NCBI GenBank assembly: GCA_012656075.1
Contig: JAAKBF010000042.1
Location: forward strand, 1-64,000
Length of the DNA stretch: 64,000 nucleotides
Reading direction: 5' to 3'
From: Phytophthora hibernalis
Lineage: Eukaryota > Oomycota > Peronosporomycetes > Peronosporales > Peronosporaceae
Position numbers and translations under genes: made by a program. A model generated the notes under the pieces. It was not told the DNA's origin. It made no database searches and worked only from the letters and a program-made list of their open reading frames with translations. How positions within the stretch are numbered: the stretch's first letter is position 1; each line of letters starts with the position of its first letter. Shown piece by piece: positions 43,989 through 54,577 of the stretch.

Positions 43989-44018
43989 CTAGCCGATCGC
44001 CGCCCGCGTTGCGGGCGG
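43989..44018 (-). mobile_element. Helitron C, 3' terminus
   Basis: Minus-strand 8 bp stem CCGCCCGC/GCGGGCGG (44000-44018), then CGATCGG and CTAG (43992-43989) followed by T. The element extends rightward; its 5' end is not found. Confidence 0.6.
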
Positions 44019-44043
44019 TGGGTGCATGTTTGGTTGGTGCCCG

Positions 44044-44316
44044 TTAGCTCGCTGTCCAGCTCGCGTCACTACTATTTTTACTATGCCACACTTTTGTTTT
44101 ATATCCGTATATTTTACTGATGACTTCTACAACAACCCTAAGCCCGCTACGGCTCGCAAGCTTCGCCTCCGCTTGACAGTCAAGCAGGACAGAGCGGGCG
44201 ACATCCGTTGACGCCAAAATGGCGGCGTGGTTGGATTCCTTGGCCGTGGAGATCGCGTTGCCGCTGGCGAAGAGAGTGGCAGCAATAATCACCGTGATAA
44301 AGTAAGTGAGGCGCAT
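44044..44316 (-). pseudogene. Effector N-terminus fragment truncated by repeat
   Basis: MRLTYFITVIIAATLFASGN followed by Ala is a strong signal peptide of the type seen in RXLR genes (compare MRLNYFLNFLVV at 29268). About 20 codons later (STAKESNHAAILASTDVARS) the sequence switches to the GGCGAAGC...AGCGGGCTTAGGGTT repeat shared with the 148 bp tandem units at 33.5 kb. No RXLR or effector body follows. The ORF stop at 44044 lies in Helitron C sequence. Confidence 0.55.
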
Positions 44317-44429
44317 GCTTCTTGTTGGTTCTTGAGAGGTATTAATAGGAGGTGGGCGGACAAGTTGTTGTCTGCGGGGAAATTGAGGAATGAGATCGAT
44401 TCTTCACATAGGGCTGACCGAAGTCATGG

Positions 44430-44985
44430 GTGCCGTAAGTGCTCATTCATCGAATTGTAGCATTGAACATTTGTTTTCGATTAATTACGCGACAAGTCCG
44501 TGGGATCGCTCAAAACGTTAAGGCTTTGACGATGAAAAGGGTTAGGCAACGTTTGTTTTGATCCTCAACAGTACTTCGAAGAACTCATTTTGTGATTTAT
44601 ACTGTATTGCTTCCAGTATCGAGAAGATCAATTTTTGAGTTCATGAGAATCTCAGTTGGTCGGCTAAATACCCACACAGGTGAACTTAGCACATCTAACA
44701 TCACGCATGCGATACTGTATGTTTTGCTCATCGAGCTGCTCGTTCATCGATTGTAGCTTTGAGCAACTGTTTTTGATCAAATTTTGTGACAAGTATTTGT
44801 GGATTCGAAAGCGGAATTCGGAATGTTCACCACGTGCCTCGATACTCTACTGTGATTTATATTGAACGGCAGTTCAAAGAAGATCGATCTTTGAGTTCTT
44901 GAGAATCTCCAGTGGCCAGGTCAATGATTACCGGTATACAAATGTCTGAAATGAGCACATCTCACATCATGCATGCAATCTTTCA
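44430..44985 (+). repeat. Diverged tandem duplication (~300 bp units)
   Basis: 44430-44720 and 44745-44985 share ordered blocks: TTCATCGAATTGTAGC / TTCATCGATTGTAGC, GCGACAAGT / GTGACAAGT, TGTGATTTATACTG / TGTGATTTATATTG, TTTGAGTTCATGAGAATCTC / TTTGAGTTCTTGAGAATCTC and the final CATCACGCATGC / CATCATGCATGC. Similarity is obvious but far from perfect. No coding function. Confidence 0.75.
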
Positions 44986-45119
44986 AGATCAACATCAGAT
45001 CTCTCCGTACGTATACATATTGGTTCATGTACTTCACGTAGAGTACATGTATGCAGCGTTGAGTTTTTTACGAAGTATGTACCATTATGAAGTGGTATTT
45101 TACAATAACCAGCCATGAG

Positions 45120-45390
45120 TTTCTCTTCCTTTATCAGTGTCGTCGAACGGATTCATGGCCTTCTCCTTCAAGGAGGTTCCTTGTCCCTTCGGTCCAACTT
45201 GAATTGCAGGACGCGGCGGTAGTCGTCCACAGCCAGCCGGATGTTGTTGGTAGTGGACGCAATCTTGCGGAACAGGAGCGAGACGCCGTGCAGACAACAT
45301 GCTCGGTAACCATCTTCGGCGCAACAGCATCGTCACCGTATGGCTTTCCCAGTCTACCGTACGTTCTGCGTTCACCACGTCTGTCCATCG
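45120..45390 (-). other. Possible coding relic, unrecognised
   Basis: GC-richer than its surroundings and open in more than one minus frame. One frame gives FRKIASTTNNIRLAVDDYRR and VLQFKLDRRDKEPP. I do not recognise it; it may be an exon fragment of a lost gene. Confidence 0.25.
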
Positions 45391-47860
45391 GACCTATTCC
45401 GGTATTTCATCGTGCAATTTTTTAGAGAGCCACCTTATTACTAATAGATTAGTTATTCAAACGAGAGGTAAACTTTAGAAATATAGCCTATCAGAACGCA
45501 AGCTCGGGCAAACTCGGAAATGTCAGGTTACGTTCTGTACACGCATTAATACTGTAAGATTACCAAAGCTTAGAAAGACTTTTTTGGGACTGCTCTATTG
45601 CGCATCAAATTTAATAACAAACTTTGCCTGATAAAGCAGAAGTCCATCGGGCATAGTCTAATCGGTACAGTACGCTAGAATAATGCAGTGTAGATATTAT
45701 AATAATTAAAGCATATTACAGTGCACGTACTATTGGTCGGTACTGTATGACAGCGCGACAGCTGTGCTCTCGTTTAGGCTGTGCTCTGGTTGACCGTGCA
45801 AGCTGACGACAAAGCGCTTAAAAGCCCTGTACCGAATAGATTTATACTTGAAGTATTAAAATAAATTGTACCCTCCACCGAAAAGAACCCCTACTCGATG
45901 TCCTTGGCAATTCTAAAAGTTTTTTAAAGCTTTTAAAATGTCTTCACTTTATTCGGGTGAGTGCGTTATGTACATCGGTAATACAACTTGTTTTTAAATA
46001 ATCCAAGTCTTTTAAACTTTAAAAATCAGATCTCGAAACAATACAAGAAAATATACTGTAGTACAATCAGTATTTGTACGTTTTTATTTCATGTACAAAT
46101 ACAAAACATAAATTTCATATGAAAACTGCTATTGTTGTTTGCATATATTTTTACCTCTATTTTAGAGTTTTATTTCAGACTTCATCATTTCTAAAACCGA
46201 CTTGTCGCCCTGGGTAAAACAGAGCCTTATTTTCTGCTTTATTTACTACCTACTACAACGAATATTCTTTTACGAAGTGCGTAAAATCCTTCCTCGCGGA
46301 AGCTCCGCGGAGATCGCGCCGCCGGCGTCGACTAACCTGCTCTCTTTATTCGTACAACAGTCTGCTGAAGTGTCGTACTACGTGCTACGTCTATGCGGCT
46401 ATCCGCGAGGCATGCAAGTGCTTTGACGCCACGCGCAAATTGATCAGTAAGACCCGCAAGGCGCGCGCCTCTCGTATGGTGTAGGGCTTCCATCGGCATA
46501 CGACGTTCTCGTGGGTGGTTGTGGGGCGGTCTATGGGGGTGAAGATCGCCGTAATAACAGCGAGGGCAACTGCACGCCGCCCTCGGGCTCCAGTATCACA
46601 TTGTTCCGTTTGGTCTCGGGCACTGGATCGTTACTTTCATAGAGCGGTATGCTGCGATTTTTCTTTATTTTTCTTTATTAGTACTAATGACTTGTTATCT
46701 GCATACTTTAACAAGCTTTGATCTTCTAAGACAAGAAACATTTAATGAACGCATTGGCGTAGAACAATAATACTCCGCTTTACAACAGCTCTTGCGATGG
46801 CTTAGCATTGCTTGAGGTAAAGTGGCAGATTGTCAAGGGCGATACGTTTCGTTGTTGACTTTGTCAAACGATGATCTTGTAGCTCCTGCAAGTATTATAA
46901 TACTAATAAATATAACAGGGGGTGTTTACGTAGCTAAACGTGCTTCGTCAGCCAAGCGGGTTGTCTCCTTAGCTGGTTTTCTATCCAACGGTTGCCTGAT
47001 ACTAAATCTAAACTGCTGAGTTGTTCATGTCTGTTTTGGATGAATTGGGTCGGAATTTTGAAAGGGCATTGCCGGATTCACTGGCCTTAATTCTAGCGTC
47101 TGGCTGTAATTCTCTTTTGTACTGGCACACAACAGACTTTTAATAAAGCTGACAAGTCGTAATTAAGACTTCACATATTTGCAAAACTCGTTTAAATAGC
47201 CCGTTTTGCAAAAACATCTGCAAAGCACAATACTGATTACATGTATTAAAACTTTGAAGTCCCAATTCCCAATGATTGTATTTTATTACAATCATTAAAA
47301 TAAGAACTATCATTTATTTCTTATTGATGTAGAAACCGAAGCTCGTCGGCAATTATTGTGTGACCTCCGCTACATTACAGGATATTCTTGCAACCGACTG
47401 GGCACACATTTGCTGTCAGGGATCGAAAAACAAAACTTTTTTGACGATCGCTTGGCTGCGTAATAGTAAGTGCAATACGACTCGGCAAAATAAAATAATT
47501 TTGCAATTAAGTAATATATTGTGCCAGGCTGGCACTGCCAGCTCTCCATTAATTTTAAACCTGCACTACACATATCGCTGCTTGCACAAAGGGAGGTATT
47601 AATAAGCAACTCGAAGTTAGCGTCGTCCAAACGACCTTGCTGAGGTGAGGGGTCAGAATCATGCAAGAACAAACGTCCGATGACAGCCCTGTCTTTGATA
47701 ATGAATTGGGAATTATTGCCCAATTTTTGTTCTCTGGATTTTATTGTGTTTGTCCTGTGAATTAGGCGGTAAAGGCATATGGTCATTTATTAATAAATAT
47801 GTACATAAATCGTGGGTTGACCTCCTAATCATAGCGCTATCTGATTACGAGGTCTCACAC
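45391..47860. other. Gene-poor AT-rich interval
   Basis: Only short open frames without family features (for example 46202-46426 plus, 47370-47786 minus). Around 46270-46620 it is locally GC-richer and may be a decayed exon. No RNA gene recognised. Confidence 0.5.
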
Positions 47861-48619
47861 AAGAGAGTGACTATTGACACAAGATGGAGATGGAATGACT
47901 TGGGTTTGTATGTGGGTGTTTGTAGGGTGATTACTGGCCTTTTCTACTACAACTGTCAGGAGGGGTGAACGCCATCTCGCTCGGCAACCGAAACAGCGCC
48001 TGTGGTTTATAGATCCGTGTGCGCAGCACGCTGGCTTAAACCCAGGACCAAGCAGTCACACCTAACTCAAATTAGGATTGTGTCACCGTCCTCAGGGTTG
48101 TCAGATGTGAGGCTCGGAAATAGATTTCATGTCGGCAGCTTCAGTTTTGGACTCATGACATCCGTTGCAAATCCTTGATGCATATTGTGTCAATATTCTC
48201 TGCCTTTCAAACAACACCAAATAGAAGGCCACTAACCCTTTCAAACAACACCAAATAGAAGGCCACTTACCGTATCATCATGGCAGAGAATATTGACACA
48301 ATATGCATCGAGAATTTGCAACGGATGTCATGAGTCCAAAACTGAAGCTGCCGACATGAAATCTATTTCCGAGCCTCACATCTGACAACCCTGAGGACGG
48401 TGACACAATCCTAATTTGAGTTAGGTGTGACCCGCTTGGTCCTGGGTTTAAGCCCGCGTGCTGCGCACACGGATCTATAAACCACAGGCGCTGTTTCGGT
48501 TGCCGAGCGAGATGGCGTTCACCCTCCTGACAGTTGTAGTAGAAAAGGCCAGTAATCACCCTACAAACACCCATATACAAACCGAAGTCATTCCATCTTG
48601 TGTCCATAGTCACTCTCTT
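47861..48619. repeat. Large palindrome, ~340 bp arms, 77 bp spacer
   Basis: 47861-48204 and 48282-48619 are reverse complements with few differences, for example a 6-base duplication GGAGAT near 47888. The spacer contains two copies, 34 bp apart, of CTTTCAAACAACACCAAATA with AGAAGGCCACT. The arms include GCTTAAACCCAGGACCAAGC and CGTGTGCGCAGCACGC, related to the 148 bp tandem units at 33.5 kb. No transposase is present. Confidence 0.92.
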
Positions 48620-49041
48620 ATCATCATCATCGCGCTGTCTGAAAAGTGTTGACGTCGATGCATTTCTTATAGGGCCATCGGCATGTCTGCACTACGGTAG
48701 AATAGAAGGGTACACTCTCTATGAACGATGCATATGCAGAACTATTGTAGTTTGCTTTGTTGGAATTGTAAACGTCGCTAGGTTAATACATGTACATTGT
48801 CGTGCGGCAGATTTATTCTTAATCGGCATCCGATCATTCGGGCCGAATAGTAAGCAAATCAGCTCTAATCTAATTAGAAGGTCTGATCTCTGGCATCGCT
48901 GACCTAAATCAGCTGCTTAATCGACCAATTAACAATGCACTTGGACAAACTAATCGGTTTTCACAATAGATCCAGAGTTCTTAGGTCATTCTAACCAAAA
49001 ACTAAAGCCCAAACTTACTTATGAAGTATAAATATTAATTC
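48620..49041. other. Intergenic, nothing recognised
   Basis: AT-rich DNA without supported gene. Confidence 0.5.
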
Positions 49042-49145
49042 TCTAATAAAAGAACTTTAAAACTCGATATTCCTGTTTTTTAAGATATTTGCTAAGTAAA
49101 TATCTTAAAAACAGGAATATCGAGTTTTAAAGTTCTTTTATTAGA
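49042..49145. repeat. 49 bp stem hairpin, AT-rich
   Basis: TCTAATAAAAGAACTTTAAA... (49042-49090) pairs with 49098-49145 around GCTAAGT. The only difference is one T/A in a homopolymer. Confidence 0.93.
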
Positions 49146-49540
49146 AAATAGTGGGTGTTGGCAACTGATTATTTTAAGATTAAAATATTAAAATAATACG
49201 TATTATCCATTGTTGATTGTATCGTATTTGTAATACTTACTTTTATTAAGTAGGATGACTTCAACTATCTTATACACCGTGTCCATCTGACGTATGCTAG
49301 ATGAATGTTGCTCGTGGCAGCTAAGCTCGACATCATCAGAAAATTACGGTGGACAGAAGTTATTCATAATGGTGAATGTCTTCCGAAGAAAAATTTACAG
49401 CAGGCATTGGCAGTACTGACACTTTTTCACAACTACTCCCAGTACATGTAGTTTACCAGTAAAACGTTTTGAATTACTACAGTAACAGTAACTTGATTTC
49501 AGTCTTCTGAGATATTGTAGTACTATAGCACTGTCGAATC

Positions 49541-49605
49541 AACTACCGAAATGGATACATCGACCACCGAAATGGCTACATCGACCACCTAAGTAGCTGC
49601 AACAT
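49541..49605 (+). repeat. 21 bp tandem repeat, about three imperfect units
   Basis: CGACCACCGAAATGGCTACAT-like units occur in series just before the LINE gag-like ORF. Confidence 0.6.
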
Positions 49606-49848
49606 CGTCTTCAAAGATCGCCGAGCTTCCAACAACCATCTCCATGCGACGAATCTCTCCGCGATTATGCTTCAAGATCCCTTGTATCTCCACTCGCTGG
49701 TTTTCAGTTGTCATGCTCATGACGAAGCCTCCTGTCGAGAACACTCTTAAAAATACCCGGTTAGGGAAAGGTCGCCCAGGAGTGGGCGAGCATCGAGGAC
49801 TTAAGCAGCGAGACACGGCGCCCAGAGCACACGTGTATCGGCGGCGGA

Positions 49849-51679
49849 TGGACCTGCACCAATGGAGCGCCATGGACGCGTTACCGCCGGATCCGGGGAT
49901 CCCACTGACGACACCGACGGCAGCTCGGATACCCACTCAGGGGCAGCATGAGCAAGGAGCAAACAACGAGGACGGTATGGGGAACGGAGTCATTGCAGGG
50001 GATCTTGCGGCAGCATCGAACAGGCGCCCGGCGCGAACGGTCGCGCATGCAGCAGTTGGCGTAACGGACGCAACGGAAAGCACAACGGAACTAGCGAGGA
50101 ACAGCCAGGAAGGAATGATGGAGGATCTCGCTACTGCCGATGAGAACAGTGACGGCACATGGGGAGACCGAGTGAGAGCACATGCGCCAAATCCAGAACC
50201 GATCACGGAGGAGGTCGCCAGGAAATCTCACATGCTGAACGGGGTGTGTAATCCAATTCAAGTGAGACAGCTCGTAGGGGCAACATGTATGACTGGGCGA
50301 CTCCAATAGCACACAAATGGACTGCTGGCGAGTTAGCAATGCGACAGGAAGCCATGGCCCCAGCGCAAGCTAGCTGCGACGAAAGTGTCAGAGGATGGAC
50401 AACCAGAGAAAATGACATATTGATGACGTATTTGATTGGGCGACTGGAGCTACCGCACCCCCAAATTTCATCAAGGAAACTCTGATAGGCGTTCATAGAG
50501 CGATGATGGAAGACTATCATGAGGCCAATTTCAATGCGACTCTCACGGCAGCGATCCCGGCAAAAGTCAGATTAAATCGCAATGCTGCACATGCTATGAT
50601 CTTCCGGGAATTGTTTCACGCGAATACGGACAAGAAAACTGGGCACGCTATGATACATGCTTTTCAGCGTGATGTCAAGCGTTTAAGCTATGATGGTATT
50701 AAACAATCAGCATAGTCTTTTACTCAAGGACAGCTGCCGAGCGGTGGGAACTGAGAGCCCTACGTCTCCAGAAAGCAGTCATTGTTTTCAAAGACACTCA
50801 CCGAGGTGACGAAACGGAAGGCACAGGGGTGTACACGGCAGCACAATTGGAAATCCAGTACGCTATTCGGGTGTACGGTGGAGAAACTATAGGACTAACA
50901 GCACTCGCATGTGCGTTTGCGCAGCTATCGGAGGTGAAGGTTCTGGATGTCGAATATGCGCGCGACAAGCAGTCAGAAATCTACGACAACAGGTACCATA
51001 CAATTCGCTTTGCTCAACGAGGTTGCCCACCAGCAACTCAAGGGGTCTCGAAAATCAAGATTGCGGGAGTAGACACCGTCATCCACCACTTCCAGCAGTT
51101 CCTCCGCCGGCCATGTGCCCGTTGCTACAGTCAACGCCACGGGTCTGTAAAGTGCACATTGGCAGCATCTGGCATCAACGAGATGAGAGCGCGAGCCACG
51201 CGGGTCATTACGGGCCACGTGGAACAGATCAGACCACCAACGCAACTGAATATGCAGGCGACAACAATGGAAGAGCTGGTCAGGATACTGACGAACCATC
51301 ACCCACTGCGTACGGAACCGCTGGTTTTACGGCCAGTGCTGGAGCAACAGGAACTGGAGCAAGTGCGCGATGGCATGGCGTCGGCATGGGGGAAACGGAG
51401 GAGAAATCGGCATCTGCTAGCGCAGAGGAGAGAAGTGACACACCTGAAGACTTTCTAGACGATCAGGACGACGACGGTTTCGGACAAAGGGTCCCAAACC
51501 GTCGAAATCCAGCAAAGTTAAGGCCCGGAAGGCGAAACGAGATGGAGACACCAGCAGCTCTCGGCAGGAAGGACCAACGTCTGTTTATGCGACGCAGACT
51601 GCCACGGAGGCTGGGGGCATCCAAGGACAAGGACGCACACAAAAAAGCTGCTCAAGAAAGGAGAGACAGTGGCAACTAG
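49849..51679 (+). CDS. LINE ORF1, gag-like with CCHC zinc knuckle (frame-broken)
   Basis: Starts near MDLHQWSAMDALPPDPG; low-complexity acidic and Ala/Thr-rich sequence follows. Around 50285-50720 pieces read DESVRGWTTRENDILMTYLI and LNRNAAHAMIFRELFHANTD. At 50829 on, TAAQLEIQYAIRVYGGETIG leads to CARCYSQRHGSVKC near 51110, a canonical CX2CX4HX4C knuckle for nucleic-acid binding. The tail is charged and basic. Several frame changes. ORF1 of LINEs packages element RNA. Confidence 0.6.
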
Positions 51680-52364
51680 GCGGATGAGCCGCCGTAAGGG
51701 AGGAAAACCGCAGACGAAAGCTAGCAAGCAATTCGAGAAGTTCCAGCGCCTTGAAGCACAGCGTGCTGGCGGATTCGGAGAACGCAGATGAGGGGCTGGA
51801 GGTGATGGAAGTGGACGAGATTGCAGAAGCATCAAACGTTACGGAAACCTGTGGTAGTGACAATGACGCACCGTACGCGTACACCGACGACCACACCAGG
51901 ACTGATACTGCTGGACACGATACCAGCGCTCATGTGGAACTGCACTCTGAGGACGAGGAGCAGCAGAAGGAGGGCCCGACATTATCGGCACATCACGTGC
52001 CGACGAACGGAAACAACTGACCGGGTTATTGAAACGGAAATGGACGTGAACACGTGTGAGATTGACGAACCAATGCAGCTGGCAGTGGATGACTCGATTG
52101 CACTCACGGCCATACGGGCGAAGGTGGGCGTGACGACTACTAGAACCTCACGGCGAGGAAAGCAAACATCCGCCGGGGTGGGACTACCGGAAGGAGCCAT
52201 TAAGGGAATGCAGACCAGCATGGCGGGGTACATTCAGAAAGCGGCAGCTAAGACGGCGGTAATCACCACGTTGAGGACGGAAGCGAAACAGGAGGAGGAT
52301 ACAGCAACACAGGGGGATTGCCACCCCGGACTCGCAGGACGATTTTGTCATTGGAGACACGAGA

Positions 52365-53054
52365 ATGGGCACCATGGAAGGAGATGCGGATCTACCCATC
52401 CAATTAGGGCAATGGATGACAAGTTTCAATGACCAGGAAGTGGAGGTAACGGCAAATGGTCAATGCGCGTTCCTGGCCATGATTACCAGCAACGTTAATC
52501 ACGCGGGAGCAAAGTTGGCAAACACTGCGGAAGCAGTGAACGGTGCGTCAGATTTAAAATGGCACACATACACTCTCATGATGCTGAATCTGAGAAGAGA
52601 CGTGGAGCTGCAATTGGTCGATCCGATCCAGGAATGCGCTAGACTACATCCTGCGCGGCCTCAATACGAGTCTGTCCAGGGGGCAACTGCTGCGCTGTAT
52701 GCACACTACGATGCAGCGCGGAAGAGGTCAGCCGGGCCAAAAGTACCAGCAGCATTCTGGGCTGGACCACACGAGATGAGGGCAATGGCCCAATATCACC
52801 GGGAACCAATCATAGTATTCGATGCAGATGAGAAAAACGACGCACACGTCCAGGTGTACTGGTATGGTTTGCATCGACTCGCTGACGGGACCGATCATGA
52901 AAGTGGTTACGGGAAGGTGCTCACGGACCGCCAAGTGACGGAGTATCTACGAGGGTGCTGGAATTTACACGTCCTCCCGACTTTCGTGATTCTCAAGCAC
53001 CAAGAGTAACATTTTTATGGAGTCTCCCACGGCGAACTATACCTGAAATGGAGA
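52365..53054 (+). CDS. OTU-like cysteine protease domain of the LINE
   Basis: EVTANGQCAFLAMITSN near residue 29-44 matches the OTU catalytic block (D/N-G-x-C-x-F). WAGPHEMRAMAQYHREPIIV near residue 131 matches the OTU middle block (WGG-E-AL----PI-V). After ILKHQE a TAA (53007-53009) occurs, and the next in-frame residues are HFYGVSHGELYLKW, where His would be the catalytic histidine. The domain is thus complete in sequence but split by a stop codon directly before the His motif. OTU enzymes cleave ubiquitin or polyproteins; OTU-like domains are known in some other retroelements. Preceding segment 51718-52360 is acidic linker. Confidence 0.62.
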
Positions 53055-54577
53055 GCCGAAGGTGACCCCACCTACACGCCCACGATTGCAGGAGAATTCG
53101 AGTGGAAAGCATTCGTCAACGATCTCACGGCCCATGAACGAAATTTGGATCTCAGAACGGTGAACAGACTCGCTGACAGAGGGGATGTAAACGATCTGCT
53201 TATTAAGAGGTGTGATATAAGACTCAGATTGGATATAGTACACATGAGACTCGGTCTACCGACGCTGGATAAGGAGGACCTGGATGCAGATTGGGAGACG
53301 GAGTTGGCAAATGAGGAAAAAATATCCATGAGGAACATGGAATAGACACGTACTCTGCCTCCTCACAGGCGGACACAGACGGAGGGGACCACGCGATCGA
53401 ACCGCCTTTACGTCACGCCAGGGCTGCAAATGGGGAAGTCATGATGCCTTCTTATTTCAGGATGTTGAGAGACAGCGCTGACGCACCCATGGATGAAGTC
53501 GACAAGCCATTAGCGGACTTGGTAGAACGATCCAACTGCGATGCCTATCGAAAATGGTGTAAGTTGTACAGAGAGGATTTTGACATCCCCACAATCAAAC
53601 GGAGGTCACAGCCGAAGGACCTTCGATCCTGGTTACTAACCTCTGGACTCGCACTGAGGCATTTCTTTGCTTTCATCCCGTACCCAGAGTTTGAGGCCAA
53701 AGTTTCGTCGGTGCTGGATCTCGAGACATGGGGGCTGCTGAGGTTTACTTGGAACAAGTGGGTGCGCTGCGACGACTACTGCACGACCAACAATCGACGG
53801 ACAAAGTCAAAGCCTTTTGTACTGAATGGCTATCCCCGTGTGAGGATAGCACACAACACCGTGAAACACTGCACGCACTCGCGAGATTACCACAGAGATG
53901 GCGACGGCTCTCTCAATGGGTGCCGCAAAATTATTGCCGTGCGCAACCTGATCAGCTCACCGAGACGGAGTGGAGGATACTTCACGTGCTGCCATATACG
54001 GTTAGCACTTGGGTACGTACTCCCATGGGTAGAGCCACAGGAGGGGCCAGACTCACATGGTACGATCAGTTCCCATTTCGGAAGTCATTGTGTCATGGAG
54101 TGGTCGACCATGCCGACTGGAGCAATGCAACGTTAGCGCCATCGGGCCAATATTGGGGGATGACGCGGGCTCGATTACGTCATCACCGGGTGAGTTATCT
54201 CGTAACTAAGGGCACCGCGACGATCTGCGCCGTTGCAGAGGACGAACCATCCATGCCGCTACTACAATCAGGCGGTAATAGAGGACAGCTCAGACAGGAC
54301 GATGGCACCGACGAAGAGAGGGGACGACAGATGGCCGATGGAAGGCATCAACATGACGAGAATGACATGACCGACGCGACAGAGGGGAGGACACCACGTT
54401 TATTAGACCCCAACGTCAACTGACGGCATACTACAAGCTGGAATCAAAGGAGGATGCCTTACTCAGTGTACGACAACTCTTCAAAGAACACAAGGAGAAG
54501 CGAGTGAAACGGAAAAGAAACAGGCTCAAGAAGAGCAGGAAGAGCAACAAAGTCGTATACTGCACCAAGATGACCAA
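53055..54577 (+). CDS. LINE linker region, unrecognised (frame-broken)
   Basis: Open segments such as AFVNDLTAHERNLDLRTVNR, MLRDSADAPMDEVDKPLADL and LSQWVPQNYCRAQPDQLTET continue the element polyprotein between OTU and endonuclease in shifting frames. No domain recognised. Confidence 0.45.

Noticed and set aside
46202..46426. Possible small membrane protein (MSPWVKQSLIFCFIYYLLQR)
   Set aside because: Short, in AT-rich DNA, with no promoter or paralogue evidence.
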